A stretch of 64,000 bases of DNA from Cellvibrionaceae bacterium (GTDB taxonomy: Bacteria > Pseudomonadota > Gammaproteobacteria > Pseudomonadales > Cellvibrionaceae), in NCBI GenBank assembly GCA_024707385.1, contig JANPZW010000009.1, forward strand, positions 1-64,000, read 5' to 3'. The translations under genes and the position numbers were made by a program. Positions within the stretch are counted from its first letter, which is position 1. Each line of letters starts with the position of its first letter. The notes under the pieces were generated by a model. That model did no database searches, had not been told where the DNA came from, and worked only from the letters and a program-made list of their open reading frames with translations. Shown here piece by piece: positions 45,283-56,221 of the stretch.

Positions 45283-45936
45283 ATGTTGACCCGCGAACAG
45301 ATCGCCATGCGCGTCGCCCGCGAAATGCGCGATGGCTTTTACGTCAACCTCGGTATCGGTATTCCCACGCTGGTGGCCAACTACATTCCCAAAGGCATGC
45401 AGGTCATGCTGCAATCGGAAAACGGTCTGCTGGGCATGGGGCCCTTCCCCACCGAGGAAGAAGTGGACCCGGACATGATCAACGCCGGCAAACAAACCGT
45501 CACCGCCATCAGCGGCGCCTCCATTTTCGATTCCGCCCAATCCTTTGCCATGATCCGCGGCGGCCACGTAGACCTGACGGTGCTGGGAGCGTTTGAGGTG
45601 GATGTGATGGGCAATATCGCCTCCTGGATGGTGCCCGGCAAACTGGTGAAAGGCATGGGCGGCGCCATGGACTTGGTGGCGGGGGCAGAAAATATAGTGG
45701 TCACCATGACCCACGCCAGCAAAACCGGCGAATCCAAACTCCTTCCGCAATGCGCCCTGCCGCTCACCGGAGCCGGCTGCATTAAAAAGGTCGTCACCGA
45801 CCTAGCCTATGTAGAAATCCGCGATGGCAAATTCTGGCTGATAGAGCGTGCGCCGGGCGTGTCGGTGGATGAGATCGTGAAACTCACAGCGGGTGAGATG
45901 GTCGTACCGGAAGTCGTTCCCGAGATGACGTTCTAG
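45283..45936 (+). CDS. 3-oxoacid CoA-transferase subunit B
   Basis: 217 residues with the catalytic glutamate in QSENGLLGMGPFP and GGHVDLTVLGAFEVD. AGGAGG lies six bases upstream. It forms the enzyme with subunit A; a terminator follows. The substrate (acetoacetate or similar) is not set by sequence. Confidence 0.94.
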   Translation: MLTREQIAMRVAREMRDGFYVNLGIGIPTLVANYIPKGMQVMLQSENGLLGMGPFPTEEEVDPDMINAGKQTVTAISGASIFDSAQSFAMIRGGHVDLTVLGAFEVDVMGNIASWMVPGKLVKGMGGAMDLVAGAENIVVTMTHASKTGESKLLPQCALPLTGAGCIKKVVTDLAYVEIRDGKFWLIERAPGVSVDEIVKLTAGEMVVPEVVPEMTF

Positions 45937-45970
45937 CCTTTGTAGTTCTTGTATAGTCACACATTCTTGC

Positions 45971-46005
45971 GCCGCTGGCGGGAATACCCACCAGCGGCAT
46001 TTTTT
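45971..46005 (+). terminator. terminator after the CoA-transferase genes
   Basis: GCCGCTGGCGGG / CCCACCAGCGGC with an AATA loop and one mismatch, then ATTTTTT. Confidence 0.88.
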
Positions 46006-46086
46006 ACAGTTCACTACAATTCAGGAAAGCACAGGTCGCAAAAACCCAGGTATGTTGCGCGACGTTATCTAATAAGGAGTTGCTGC

Positions 46087-47320
46087 ATGAGCAAAATTCT
46101 TTCCGCGGCCAGTCTCGCCAGCTTGGCACTGCTGGTTGGCTGCAAAACCGGCTTTAACCGCACCCACAGCCAGCCCAAAGACCCCAATCCACCGCCTTGT
46201 GCCGAGGAGGCGTCCAACCCGAACGTCTCCGCCGAAGCGCGGCGGGTTTTCAAAATGCTCGCCGGCTTGACCTGTTCAAACAGTCCCTTCGACGGCTATG
46301 TCATGGGGCAAAACGCGGGCTTCGGCAATCAGATCGCCACCGACGCCAGCGACCGCTCTTACGCCAAGTTGATCACCACCGTGGACACAGCCACCAGCCA
46401 CCTGCCGGGACTGGTCGCCGTTGATTATGAGCACGACCGCATCTTCACCGTCGAGCAGTTGAAGAGCCGCCAATGAAAAGCTGGAGGCCCATTGGAAAGA
46501 AGGCGGTCTGGTGAGCATCAGCTGGATGCCGCTCAGCCCGTGGAGAAATAATGCGCAAAACCCATCAGGTACTCCCGGAACCTCCGCTGACTTGCTCCCG
46601 GAAGAACAACGGCGCGATTTAGCCGATTTGCTCGACGACTCCACCGATGTACACGCAGTTTGGCGACGCAAGCTGGATCAAATTGCCGAAGCTCTGCAGG
46701 ATCTGGAGGACAAAGGTGTCGCTGTTTTGTGGCGGCCCTTGCCGGAAATGAACACCAACCGCTTCTGGTGGGGTACGAGCAACAGTGCCAATTCCAGCGA
46801 CACTGATGACGCAAGCCTCTACACCGATCTGTGGGAGGACATGTATGAATATCTCACGGATGAAAAAGAGCTGAGCAATTTGCTCTGGGTATACAGCCCC
46901 ACTGACAGCGGCACTCCCGGCGGTAAACCGGTGACTTGGGCCTATCCAGGTGAAGATTTTGTCGACGTGGTTGCCGGCATCTCGCGCAACGACTCACTGG
47001 ATATCAAGGACTACGAGACTCTGATCGACCTCAAGCGGCCCTTCGGCATGGCCGAATACAGCCCCACCCCAGCCGAAAAAGGCGGCATTCCCAGCGCAAC
47101 ATCCAAGACGTTTGACGCCCGCACCTACGCCGACAGACTCGATGGCAGTTACAAAGCAGTTGGCTTTTGGGTGAGCTGGCACAGCTATTCAGCCCGCAAA
47201 GACAATCAAGACGTGCGCTCGCATATGGCGCTGATCGACAGTGCTCGCCTGAAGGAGCTGACTGACCGCGCCAAAATACTCAGCGTGGAAAGGATCAAGG
47301 AACATAAATTGCGGGATTGA
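46087..47320 (+). CDS. GH26 mannanase-like lipoprotein (apparent frameshift)
   Basis: About 410 residues restored. A lipoprotein signal (lipobox LVGC, about residues 17-20) is followed by a GH26 (alpha/beta)8 domain. Acid/base Glu is in VLWRPLPEMNTNRFWWG and the nucleophile is likely Glu in FGMAEYSPT, so it should act on beta-mannan or a related beta-glycan. The frame breaks at 46466-46470: AGCCGCC has one C too many; removal gives QLKSANEKLEAHWKEGGLVSI. It is unusual here in that the shifted base is not in a long homopolymer. AGGAG precedes the ATG. Outer-membrane display facing glycans is expected. Confidence 0.88.
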
Positions 47321-47384
47321 AACCCCAGCCCCGCCCCTCCCCTTGATAAGAGGAGGGCGCTAAGAGCACGAGAAAGGTAAAAAG

Positions 47385-48329
47385 TTACTTTTCCTCGTCG
47401 CTCAACTGATGCTGCTTGCGCCGTGCACCGATATGCGGCTCGTTGCGCGCCTTAGCCAATTGGATTTGTTTCTGCCGCTCGGAAAACCGCTTGCGTTGTT
47501 CGGGTGTCTGGCTGTCAAAGCAACGCGGGCAAGTAATACCTTCAAGATAGCGCTCAGACTGTTTGTCCTCGTCTGTGATGGGCAGGCGGCAGCCGTGGCA
47601 CAGGTCATAGCGCCCCTTCTCCAGCTTGTGGTTCACTGCCACACGATTGTCGAAAACAAAACACTCTCCGCGCCAAAGACTCTGCTCCTCCGGCACCTCT
47701 TCCAGATACTTCAGAATGCCGCCCTTGAGGTGGTACACCTCTTCAAAGCCTTGCTGTTTCAGGTAAGCAGTGGATTTTTCGCAGCGGATGCCGCCGGTGC
47801 AGAACATGGCGACCTTTTTGTGCTTGGAAGGATCGAGATTCTGAGCAACATATTGCGGCAGTTCGCGAAAGGTTTCCGTTTTCGGATTGACTGCGCCGGC
47901 GAAGGTGCCCACTTCGTATTCGTAGTCGTTGCGCGTATCCACCAGCACCACTTCCGGGTCGCTGATGAGCGCATTCCAATCCTTCGCTTCCACATAGGTG
48001 CCAACGGTTTTGGTGGGGTCGATGTCCTCAACCCCCATGGTGACGATTTCTTTTTTCAGCTTCACCTTCATGCGATAGAAAGGCGTACCGTCGTCAAACG
48101 ACTCTTTGTGGTCCAGGTCCGCCAGCCGCGGATCACGCTTTAAATAATCGAGCAGCTCCCCAATCGCTTGCCGCGAACCCGCAACTGTGCCGTTGATGCC
48201 CTCGTGCGCCAACAGCAAGGTGCCCTTAATCTCACGCGCGTTACAAAAATCCAGCAGCGGCTGCTGCAGATCCCGGAAGTCCGGCAGACCAACGAATTTA
48301 TAAAGTGCGGCAATAACGTTCTGACTCAT
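47385..48329 (-). CDS. trhO: tRNA uridine hydroxylase TrhO (rhodanese-type)
   Basis: Hydroxylates U34 of some tRNAs, a step toward 5-carboxymethoxyuridine. 314 residues: N-terminal ferredoxin-like domain ([18 protein letters not shown]), a rhodanese domain with the active Cys in [12 protein letters not shown], and a Cys-rich tail (CHGCRLP, CPRC). It is convergent with the GH26 gene. Confidence 0.93.
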   Translation of the reverse strand: MSQNVIAALYKFVGLPDFRDLQQPLLDFCNAREIKGTLLLAHEGINGTVAGSRQAIGELLDYLKRDPRLADLDHKESFDDGTPFYRMKVKLKKEIVTMGVEDIDPTKTVGTYVEAKDWNALISDPEVVLVDTRNDYEYEVGTFAGAVNPKTETFRELPQYVAQNLDPSKHKKVAMFCTGGIRCEKSTAYLKQQGFEEVYHLKGGILKYLEEVPEEQSLWRGECFVFDNRVAVNHKLEKGRYDLCHGCRLPITDEDKQSERYLEGITCPRCFDSQTPEQRKRFSERQKQIQLAKARNEPHIGARRKQHQLSDEEK

Positions 48330-48861
48330 GACAACCCCTAATCAACAGGCCGCGCATTGTACTTGCGAGCCTGTTTTTTGACCAGAAGCCTGTCTGGGGG
48401 ATCCAAGACAGAGCCCAACCGTCCTCGACGCCCGTTCCCAACAACCTATAGATGCTAGATGCGAGAACTATTCCGAGACAATCAAATAAAAGCCATTGGC
48501 ACATTACATATAAGCGCTACGTATTTGCGCCAACCATACCCCTGAGTCGACATATCAAAAAATGGAATAGGCCCCCGATTCGTTGCAATACCGGTTATAT
48601 GGAGGGTGTATCCACAAGCCAAAGTTGCTCTCCGGCATTCTTAAAACGCACGTTCCAATAGACAACCGATTACACGATACGAGACTTATTCAATGAAGCC
48701 GAAAAAATGTGAAATCCTTCTAAAATTATTAGGCGGATATATTTTTTTACGCCAAGTGAACGTCGCGCAAAAAAATAATGTGGTATTAAATCCACTTTAT
48801 AGTGATATGATGTTTGCGTCCTTTCATCGAAATGCATCCTGCAGCGTTCCGGTCGAGTCCT
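48330..48861. other. 532-base AT-rich intergenic region
   Basis: No convincing gene. It should contain the trhO promoter and any promoter for the small secreted protein downstream. Confidence 0.5.
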
Positions 48862-49161
48862 ATGAAGTTTCTTCTGCTCTTGAGTTTTTTACTGGCATTT
48901 ATGCCGGGGCAGAACGTGCATCGCCTGCACATCGACCGAACACCCGATTTCGTCGCACTGACGGATCAGATTCAAGCCATCCCCAATGGCGAAAAAGCTA
49001 ATAAAAAATCTGAAGTTCAAAACGAAGATTTTTTCCTCCCCTCCACCACAGCTCCAATAAAAATTGCCGAATGCACCGCAGAGTCTGCGCCCCCGATACA
49101 AATAATCGGCCAGACGTTTACAGTTCCCTACTCCATTCGCGGCCCTCCCACGACCGTTTGA
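48862..49161 (+). CDS. small predicted secreted protein
   Basis: About 99 residues with a signal peptide (MKFLLLLSFLLAFMPGQN) and no family I recognise. The ribosome-binding site is weak. It ends about 210 bases before the tonB gene on the same strand. The mature part is Thr/Pro/Ile-rich near its end (FTVPYSIRGPP). It is a hypothetical gene of moderate support. Confidence 0.45.
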   Translation: MKFLLLLSFLLAFMPGQNVHRLHIDRTPDFVALTDQIQAIPNGEKANKKSEVQNEDFFLPSTTAPIKIAECTAESAPPIQIIGQTFTVPYSIRGPPTTV

Positions 49162-49370
49162 TTTCTTCTGTTCTTATTGTTTACCGGTTTTTTGCCCGGC
49201 AATTCCGCCGCGGGTTTAGTGCGCCCTGAAAATCGCTGATTTTCCTCGCGCAGGCCCATCTGCGGATAAACAGTATCCTTCTTTCCGGCATTTGTTCATG
49301 TGAACGAGCTTTCGCTCGCGAGCGTGCGCGTCCGTGCGCCTGCCGGATTGAATCAACAAGAATTCAATCT

Positions 49371-49988
49371 ATGTCGTACAAAGAAGAAAAAAGCTTCTGG
49401 GAAAAATTCAGCGGCGTATTTTTTGTCGTGGTTTTCCATTTGGTCGTGATTTACGGTCTCGCTGTAGGCTTGAATCACGATCCCATGGATCTGCTCAAAC
49501 AACAGATCGATGCGAAAATCATTGAAGAAGCTCCGCCGCCGCCAGACGAAGCACCGCCACCACCTCCACCGGATTTTGTTCCGCCGCCACCCGATTTCGT
49601 GCCACCGCCGGATATCGAGTTTGCGACTGAAGAAGCTCCGCCACAAAACACCAACGCTATTACGGTTTCCCGCGAGCCACCGCCCGTGGCAAAAGCAGTA
49701 GGAGCCCGCACGCCGAAAAAAGGCTTGAGTCGACCACCTTATCCCTCCTCATCGCAACGCCTTGGCGAGGAAGGTCTGGTCGGGCTTTCGCTCTATTTGC
49801 GCGCGGACGGCAAAGTCCAGGATGGCAAAGTCGAAACCTCCAGCGGGTTTGAGCGCCTCGATTCGGCGGCTCTCAAACATGCATTGCGCGAGTGGAAATT
49901 CGAGCCGTGCATCCAAGGCGACCAGCCGGTGCCCTGCTGGCACAGGATCAATTTCCGTTTCTCTCTTAAGGACGCCAGAGGTGGCTAA
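49371..49988 (+). CDS. tonB: TonB energy transducer
   Basis: 205 residues: cytoplasmic start, one membrane helix (GVFFVVVFHLVVIYGLAVGL, with the conserved His), Pro-rich periplasmic linker (PPPPDEAPPPPPPDFVPPP), and a TonB C-terminal domain (RPPYPSSSQRLGEEGLVGLSLYLRADGKVQDGKVETSSGF). It is the first gene of the exbB-exbD-exbD-TPR operon and should energise outer-membrane receptors, for example for glycans or siderophores. Confidence 0.93.
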   Translation: MSYKEEKSFWEKFSGVFFVVVFHLVVIYGLAVGLNHDPMDLLKQQIDAKIIEEAPPPPDEAPPPPPPDFVPPPPDFVPPPDIEFATEEAPPQNTNAITVSREPPPVAKAVGARTPKKGLSRPPYPSSSQRLGEEGLVGLSLYLRADGKVQDGKVETSSGFERLDSAALKHALREWKFEPCIQGDQPVPCWHRINFRFSLKDARGG

Positions 49989-50064
49989 CAAAACTCAGGC
50001 ATCCAATCGCGCGGCTTGTGCAACAAGCCATGAAAAACCATTTATTCAACATCAGGATTCATCA

Positions 50065-51012
50065 ATGAAAACCAAAATAATTTCCCGCATTGCCTTACAA
50101 CTCGCGCTGGTACTCGGCGCGCAATTGTGCGTGATTGCAACGCCCTACGCGCAAACAGAAGCTGACTCATCGAGCATGACCCAGGACGTATCCGCAACGA
50201 CAGAGACGACAGAAACGTCGGAACTCCTGGATGAGTCAGGAACCATGCCAATGGACTCAGCTCCACCGCTGCCGGAGATGTCCGTACCGGGATCCGACAT
50301 GATCGATGACGCCTCCAACGCTGCCACAGCTGCAGAAGCCAGCACTGCAGAAGCTCACACAGGTTATGGCCTGGAAGAACTCTGGGCCCAGGGTGATTTC
50401 GTTGCCCGCGGCACTCTGATCATCATGGTGATCATGTCAGCCGCCACCTGGTATGTGCTGGTGACCAAACTGATTCAGCAGCAGGTGCTGCTCTCTCAAG
50501 CCAGAGCCACCCGCCGCTTCTGGCACGGCAAATCCATTCCAGACGGGATGAAAATCTATAAAGAACACAGCGCCTTCCGCTCCGTGGCAGAGGATGGCGT
50601 GGTCGCGCTGGAGCAGCATCACAAACGCCAGGGCGAAAAAATCGAATTGTCCGAATGGCTCGGCAGCCAATTGCAACGTTCAGTGGAACGCGTGATCTCC
50701 CAGTTGCAGAACGGCTTGTCCCTGCTTGCCACAGTTGGCTCCTGCTCGCCCTTCGTCGGTCTCTTCGGAACGGTTTGGGGTATCTACAACGCCCTGATCG
50801 CCATCGGCCTGTCCGGTCAGGCGAGTATCGACAAAGTGGCTGGCCCCGTCGGTGAGGCCCTGATCATGACCGCCATCGGCCTCGCGGTCGCCGTACCGGC
50901 CGTACTCGGTTACAACTGGCTGGTACGTCGCAACAAGGTGATCGTCGATGGCTTGCGCAACTTCGCTGCCGACATTCACGCCAATCTCACCATGGGCGTC
51001 AAAGGCGGTTGA
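50065..51012 (+). CDS. exbB: ExbB proton-channel protein with extended N-terminus
   Basis: 315 residues. A signal-like hydrophobic N-terminus (MKTKIISRIALQLALVLG), a Ser/Thr/Met-rich region, and a MotA/TolQ/ExbB domain with three membrane helices: GTLIIMVIMSAATWYVLV, LLATVGSCSPFVGLFGTVWGIYNAL, and ALIMTAIGLAVAVPAVLG. The long N-terminal extension is typical of ExbB from this group. ATG at 50065 has AGGA upstream. Confidence 0.93.
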   Translation: MKTKIISRIALQLALVLGAQLCVIATPYAQTEADSSSMTQDVSATTETTETSELLDESGTMPMDSAPPLPEMSVPGSDMIDDASNAATAAEASTAEAHTGYGLEELWAQGDFVARGTLIIMVIMSAATWYVLVTKLIQQQVLLSQARATRRFWHGKSIPDGMKIYKEHSAFRSVAEDGVVALEQHHKRQGEKIELSEWLGSQLQRSVERVISQLQNGLSLLATVGSCSPFVGLFGTVWGIYNALIAIGLSGQASIDKVAGPVGEALIMTAIGLAVAVPAVLGYNWLVRRNKVIVDGLRNFAADIHANLTMGVKGG

Positions 51013-51084
51013 TCCGCAGACGTTTTTCCGCCGGAAGCTCCGCGCTAATGCGAGAGCTTTCGGCCAATCAATGAGAGAAATTTT

Positions 51085-51501
51085 ATGGGCATGCAAATAT
51101 CGTCTGGTGACGAAGACCAGCTCAACTCCACCATCAACACGACGCCTCTTGTGGATGTCATGTTGGTCATGCTGATTATTTTCCTGATTACCATTCCCGT
51201 GGTGATTAAGACTGTGCCGGTGGATTTACCTAACGTATCCAATACTCCCACCCAGACAAATCCAGCCAACATCGTTATCGCTGTTACCAGTGATGGTGAA
51301 TATTTCTGGAACGATCTCCGTCTGGCCGACAAAAACGCGCTCCTGTCCAAGCTCAAAACGCTGACCGCCATGCGCCCGCAGCCGGAAGTCCATATCCGCG
51401 GCGATCTCGACGGCCGTTACGAGCATGTGGGGCGACTGGTGTTGTATTGCCAGCGCGCCGGCATCAGCAAGATCGCGTTTATCACTGAACCTACGCGCTA
51501 A
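51085..51501 (+). CDS. exbD: ExbD-family protein 1
   Basis: 138 residues with the membrane helix and conserved aspartate (INTTPLVDVMLVMLIIFLITIP) and a periplasmic domain. It is the first of two adjacent ExbD genes in the operon. Confidence 0.93.
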   Translation: MGMQISSGDEDQLNSTINTTPLVDVMLVMLIIFLITIPVVIKTVPVDLPNVSNTPTQTNPANIVIAVTSDGEYFWNDLRLADKNALLSKLKTLTAMRPQPEVHIRGDLDGRYEHVGRLVLYCQRAGISKIAFITEPTR

Positions 51502-51515
51502 TTGGAGGTTTCCAC

Positions 51516-51935
51516 ATGGGCATGAATGTCGGTAATTCATCCAACGATGACGTGATGGTGGAAATGAACACCACACCACTCATCGATGTGATGCTCGTTC
51601 TTATCGTGATGTTGATCATCACGCTGCCGATCCAGACGCACTCCGTGAAAATGGATATGCCGGTAAGCAACGCTCCACCGTCACTGGAAAAACCAGTGAT
51701 CGTTTCCATCGAAATTGATTTCGATGGCGTCATACGCTGGGACGGCAACACCATCCGGGACGGCGAAATGTTGAAAAATTACATGACGCACGCCGCCAAT
51801 ACCCAACCCAGACCAGAAATTCATCTGAAGCCGCACAAACTGGCGAAATACGACGTGGTTGCCAAAGTGCTTGCAACGGCGCAGCGTCTTGGGCTGGACA
51901 ATATCGGCATTATTGGCAACGAAAAATTCGAATAA
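51516..51935 (+). CDS. exbD: ExbD-family protein 2
   Basis: 139 residues with the same plan (MNTTPLIDVMLVLIVMLIITLP). It starts 15 bases after the first exbD; GGAGG precedes the ATG. Two different ExbD subunits with one ExbB suggest a heteromeric channel, as in Xanthomonas-type TonB operons. Confidence 0.93.
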   Translation: MGMNVGNSSNDDVMVEMNTTPLIDVMLVLIVMLIITLPIQTHSVKMDMPVSNAPPSLEKPVIVSIEIDFDGVIRWDGNTIRDGEMLKNYMTHAANTQPRPEIHLKPHKLAKYDVVAKVLATAQRLGLDNIGIIGNEKFE

Positions 51936-51962
51936 TTTTTTAAATTTCCTCAAAGGTGATTC

Positions 51963-53225
51963 ATGAATATTCATCGCTATCTACGCAAATGTCTGTACAT
52001 CGGCATGCTGGGGTTCTGCTCACAGGCCGCCGTTTTCACAGTCGCTGTCACTCCGGCTTACGCCGCTGAAAAAGCCGAAAAAGTTAGTCCGAAAGTAGGC
52101 AAACCGCTTAAAAAAGCACGCGAATTGATGGAGGCAAAAAAATGGAAGGAGGCCTTGGCACAAACACGCGAGGTCGCCGCCATCCCCAACAAAACCCCGG
52201 CGGAGGAGGCAATCGTCAATGAAATGCTGGCCTACTGCATGATGAATCTCAACGATCACGCAGGTGCCGTGGCCGTGTATGAAAAAATGCTGGCCGCCAA
52301 TCAATTTAAACCCGAGGAAACACCCAAGCGTCTGCTGACGATTTCGCAACTGCATCTGTCCGCCAAGAATTACCCCAAATCGATCCACTTTGCAGAGCTT
52401 TATCTGCAAAAAAACAATGGTGATCTGGAAGTCATGCGCCAACTGGCGGAAACCTACTATCTGAATAACGATTTCGCACGCGCGGAAACCACCACAAAAT
52501 CACTGCTGAAAACAGCTCAACAAAAACGTGTGGCGGCAAAGGAGGAATGGCTGAAACTCCTGCTGAGCGCGCAATACAAACAGGATAAGCGACCGGAAAT
52601 CATCGTAACGCTTGAACAGCTGCTGAAACAGTATCCAAGCGATCAGTACTGGTCCAACATGTTTACCTATGCATCGGATTCCAGCTTTTCCGACCGCCAG
52701 ATCATGATCTACCTGCGCCTGCTGCATGACCGGGGCCTGATGGACACCAACGAATACATCGAAATGGCGGAGCTGGCTCTCGCCGTGAATAATCCCGGTG
52801 TTGCGGCAGCCTATCTGGACGAAGGATTTGCCAAAGGCAAACTCGGCGCTGGCGCGCAAAAAGATCGGGAGACCAAACTGCGCAATCTCGCCAAACAGCA
52901 ATCCGCAGAAGACCTGAAGACCCTGCCTTCACTGGAAAAAGAGGCTGCTGGTAAGCCCACCGGAGAAGCCCTGGTTAAAATCGGCGAGGCTTATCTCGGT
53001 CACGGCCAATATCAGAACGCGATCACTACTTTGAGCAAAGGTCTGCAGAAAGGCGGCATCAAAAATCAGGATGACGTGAACATCAATATCGGCATCGCCT
53101 ACTTGGCGCTGAATAAAAAAGACGATGCCATAAAAGCGTTTAATGCTGTACCCGCCACGTCCAAACTGGCACTGATGTCCCGCCTGTGGGCCATTCACGC
53201 AGGTACCGTAAAAAATCCCGCTTGA
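51963..53225 (+). CDS. TPR-repeat exported protein of a TonB operon
   Basis: 420 residues with a signal peptide (ending about AYA), then helical TPR repeats (LMEAKKWKEALAQTREVAAI, YCMMNLNDHAGAVAVYEKML, NYPKSIHFAELYL, NDFARAETTTKSLL, and a C-terminal set YLGHGQYQNAITTLSKGLQ). It is likely periplasmic and assists the energy transducer or its receptors. Confidence 0.88.
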   Translation: MNIHRYLRKCLYIGMLGFCSQAAVFTVAVTPAYAAEKAEKVSPKVGKPLKKARELMEAKKWKEALAQTREVAAIPNKTPAEEAIVNEMLAYCMMNLNDHAGAVAVYEKMLAANQFKPEETPKRLLTISQLHLSAKNYPKSIHFAELYLQKNNGDLEVMRQLAETYYLNNDFARAETTTKSLLKTAQQKRVAAKEEWLKLLLSAQYKQDKRPEIIVTLEQLLKQYPSDQYWSNMFTYASDSSFSDRQIMIYLRLLHDRGLMDTNEYIEMAELALAVNNPGVAAAYLDEGFAKGKLGAGAQKDRETKLRNLAKQQSAEDLKTLPSLEKEAAGKPTGEALVKIGEAYLGHGQYQNAITTLSKGLQKGGIKNQDDVNINIGIAYLALNKKDDAIKAFNAVPATSKLALMSRLWAIHAGTVKNPA

Positions 53226-53242
53226 GTTTGAGTGAGTGCTTG

Positions 53243-53268
53243 GGCCGGCGATGAGCCGGCCATTTTTT
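53243..53268 (+). terminator. terminator after the tonB-exbB-exbD operon
   Basis: GGCCGGC / GCCGGCC with a five-base loop, then ATTTTTTT. Confidence 0.88.
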
Positions 53269-53304
53269 TATCTGGATTAGGCTAACAACTTACGACCGCG
53301 CTAA

Positions 53305-55449
53305 TTATCTACGCCGCCCCTTCCCTTTCGGCCCGCGCGCGGCCGCGCTTACTTTATTGCGTAGCTTGGCTTGATTGCCTGGTGCTAGCCGTTTGAATTT
53401 TGGCTGCTCATCCGGAATCAGTGCTTTCGGACCATCTCCAATTAAATCCGCTCTGCCCATTTTGCGGAATTGCTCGCGCAGCATTGGCCAGTTTTTTTCG
53501 TCGTGGAAACGCAATAAGGCTTTTTGGAAGCGGCGTTGGTCGATGGTGCGCGGGGTGCGCACGCTGCGACTTTTGTAGGACACCTTGTGCAGCGGGTCTT
53601 TTTCCGAATAGTACATGGCGGTGGCCATGGCCATGGGTGACGGATAAAACGTCTGCACCTGATCCAGGCGGTAATTATTTTTCTTCAACCAGAACGCCAG
53701 ATTGATCATGTCCTCATCTTCACAGCCCGGATGCGCGGCGATGAAATAGGGAATCAAATACTGCTTTTTGCCCGCCTCTTTGGAAAACTTTTCGAACATC
53801 TCCTTAAAGCGTTCGTAGGTGCCGATGCCCGGCTTCATCATTTTATTGAGCGGGCCATCTTCGGTGTGCTCGGGGGCGATTTTCAGATAGCCTCCGACGT
53901 GATGCGTCACCAATTCCTTGACGTATTCCGGGTCCTCCACTGCGAGGTCGTAACGCAAACCAGAGGCAATGGCGATACGTTTTACACCTGGAATCGCACG
54001 CGCCTTGCGGTAAAGCTTGGTAGTGGGCGAATGATCAGTAATCAGATTTTTACAGATGCTCGGAAAGACACAGGAGAGCCTGCGGCAATTGGCCAGGATA
54101 TTCGGGTCCTTGCAGGTCAATTGGTACATATTCGCGGTCGGTCCGCCGAGATCGGAAATCGTGCCGGTAAAGCCGGGCACCTTATCGCGAATTTCTTCTA
54201 TTTCCTTGAGGATCGATTCCTCCGAGCGGCTCTGGATAATGCGGCCTTCGTGCTCGGTGATGGAACAGAAGGTACAACCGCCAAAGCAGCCGCGCATGAT
54301 ATTCACGGAAGTTTTGATCATGTCGTACGCAGGAATCGTGGCTTTACCGTAACTCGGGTGCGGCACACGTGCGTAAGGCAGGCCAAACACCGCGTCCATT
54401 TCATCTGTTTCCAGTGGAATCGGCGGCGGGTTGATCCACACTTCTTTAGTGCCGTGTTTTTGCACTAGCGTGCGCGCGTTGTGCGGATTGGATTCCAGAT
54501 GCAACACGCGCGAGGCGTGGGAATAAAGCACGCGGTCGTTGCGGACTTTGTCGTAGGACGGCAGGCGGATGCAGGTTTTATCGTCGTGCAGATCAAACTG
54601 GCGGTGCAGCGGCATGGGGATAATGCGCACCGGCTGCTCTTCCTCCGGATCGACTTTGTCCTCGGTTTTGCAGGACTGGGTTGTCGGATCTTTCCATTCG
54701 TATGGATTGGGGATAGCGTCGATATTTTTCGGCCAGTCGACACGCGATGAGTCAATCACGTCCCAGCCTTCGGGCACTGCGTCGCGCAGCACTGCGGTGC
54801 CGCGGATAAATTGCATCTCCTCGATCGTCTTGCCCGCCGCGAAGGCGTGGGCCACCTCCACCACCGCGCGCTCGGCATTGCCGTAGAGCAGTATGTCTGC
54901 AGCGGAGTCGATCAACACCGATTTGCGCACCTGATCGCTCCAGTAATCGTACTGGGCAATTCTTCGCAGGCTCGCTTCGATACCGCCGATCATGATGGGC
55001 ACGTCGTAATAAGCTTCACGGCAACGCTGGCTGTACACGATGACCGAGCGGTCCGGGCGCTTGCCGCCTTCATTGTTCGGCGTGTAGGCATCGTCGGAGC
55101 GCAGGCGCAGATCCGCCGTGTAGCGGTTGATCATGGAATCCATATTGCCGGCGGAAACGCCGAAAAACAGGTTCGGCTTGCCGAGGATCTTGAAGGGCTC
55201 TGCCGAGCGCCAATCCGGTTGGGCGATCACCCCCACGCGAAACCCCTGGCTTTCCAGAAGACGGCCGATCACCGCTGTGCCGAAGCTGGGGTGGTCCACG
55301 TAGGCATCACCACTGATGATGATGATGTCGCAGGAATCCCAGCCCAGCGTGTCCATCTCCGCGCGGGACATGGGCAGAAACGGGGCTGGTTCAAAGCATT
55401 CGGCCCAGTATTTGGGGCGGGAAAACAGGTGTTCGGCTTGTTTGATCAT
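53305..55449 (-). CDS. ygiQ: YgiQ-family radical SAM protein
   Basis: About 714 residues from the internal ATG (MIKQAEHLF), which matches the family start better than the upstream in-frame codon. [34 protein letters not shown] opens the protein, the cluster motif is [12 protein letters not shown], and a Lys/Arg-rich tail ends it. Radical SAM chemistry is expected; the substrate is unknown. Confidence 0.93.
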   Translation of the reverse strand: MIKQAEHLFSRPKYWAECFEPAPFLPMSRAEMDTLGWDSCDIIIISGDAYVDHPSFGTAVIGRLLESQGFRVGVIAQPDWRSAEPFKILGKPNLFFGVSAGNMDSMINRYTADLRLRSDDAYTPNNEGGKRPDRSVIVYSQRCREAYYDVPIMIGGIEASLRRIAQYDYWSDQVRKSVLIDSAADILLYGNAERAVVEVAHAFAAGKTIEEMQFIRGTAVLRDAVPEGWDVIDSSRVDWPKNIDAIPNPYEWKDPTTQSCKTEDKVDPEEEQPVRIIPMPLHRQFDLHDDKTCIRLPSYDKVRNDRVLYSHASRVLHLESNPHNARTLVQKHGTKEVWINPPPIPLETDEMDAVFGLPYARVPHPSYGKATIPAYDMIKTSVNIMRGCFGGCTFCSITEHEGRIIQSRSEESILKEIEEIRDKVPGFTGTISDLGGPTANMYQLTCKDPNILANCRRLSCVFPSICKNLITDHSPTTKLYRKARAIPGVKRIAIASGLRYDLAVEDPEYVKELVTHHVGGYLKIAPEHTEDGPLNKMMKPGIGTYERFKEMFEKFSKEAGKKQYLIPYFIAAHPGCEDEDMINLAFWLKKNNYRLDQVQTFYPSPMAMATAMYYSEKDPLHKVSYKSRSVRTPRTIDQRRFQKALLRFHDEKNWPMLREQFRKMGRADLIGDGPKALIPDEQPKFKRLAPGNQAKLRNKVSAAARGPKGKGRRR

Positions 55450-55609
55450 AAAAGCGGGGTCGCAGCACAGGCGGCAGTTGAACAAAAACTGCGCAATGAA
55501 AGTCGCGCGCATTCTCCCAGAAATCCCCCTGGCCGCCTAGGGCCAGGAAGCATATCCCACCTTTCTCACCCTTTTATGTCCGGATTGGCTTCGGCTTGAG
55601 AGCCCGATC

Positions 55610-56221
55610 TCAGGGTTTCAGCTCCTGATCCTGCTGCGGCAGGTTCACCATCTGATCCTCTTTAAAAGCATCCTTGAGCGGCTGCGTGTATTCACCGCGC
55701 CAGCAGCGGGTTACACGGAAGAAAAACATGTGGCAGGGCACCTGGGTGAACGGCGGCTTATCACTGATGGCGAGGTCCGGCTTGAGCTCCTGCAGGGTGA
55801 CGAAAAACAAATTGATGTCGATGATTTTGCCGCGCATGCCCACCTCCTCCTGCTTAGTATCGCGCAGCTCCACTATGTCGCCGATGCGAGCACGGGAAAA
55901 GGTCAACAATAAAACGGCGCTGAGAATGTTCGCCAGCACGCTCCACGAGGCCACGAAAGCCACGGCGACCAGAAGCGCAACCGACAGAATGCCTGCCCAC
56001 AGGGCGCGAATGGGCAGGCCGAACAGCTCAAGCAGGAAAAGAATGGCGCAGATCCAGACGGTCCAGCGGAGAAAATTGCCGAGCAGCACCGTAGCCGACG
56101 GCGGCAACCAATGGCGGCGCCTGACCAGTTTCATTGCCCGGGCGGTAAGGCGCTGTACGCCAAAAGCGACCAGAATAATGAGCAGGGCGTAAAGCAGTTG
56201 AATGCCGACGTTCGAAATCAT
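55610..56221 (-). CDS. small MscS-family mechanosensitive channel
   Basis: 203 residues, four membrane helices, then the MscS pore/beta region (FSRARIGDIVELRDTKQEEVGMRGKIIDIN). It is short for the family. It would relieve osmotic pressure. Confidence 0.82.
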   Translation of the reverse strand: MISNVGIQLLYALLIILVAFGVQRLTARAMKLVRRRHWLPPSATVLLGNFLRWTVWICAILFLLELFGLPIRALWAGILSVALLVAVAFVASWSVLANILSAVLLLTFSRARIGDIVELRDTKQEEVGMRGKIIDINLFFVTLQELKPDLAISDKPPFTQVPCHMFFFRVTRCWRGEYTQPLKDAFKEDQMVNLPQQDQELKP

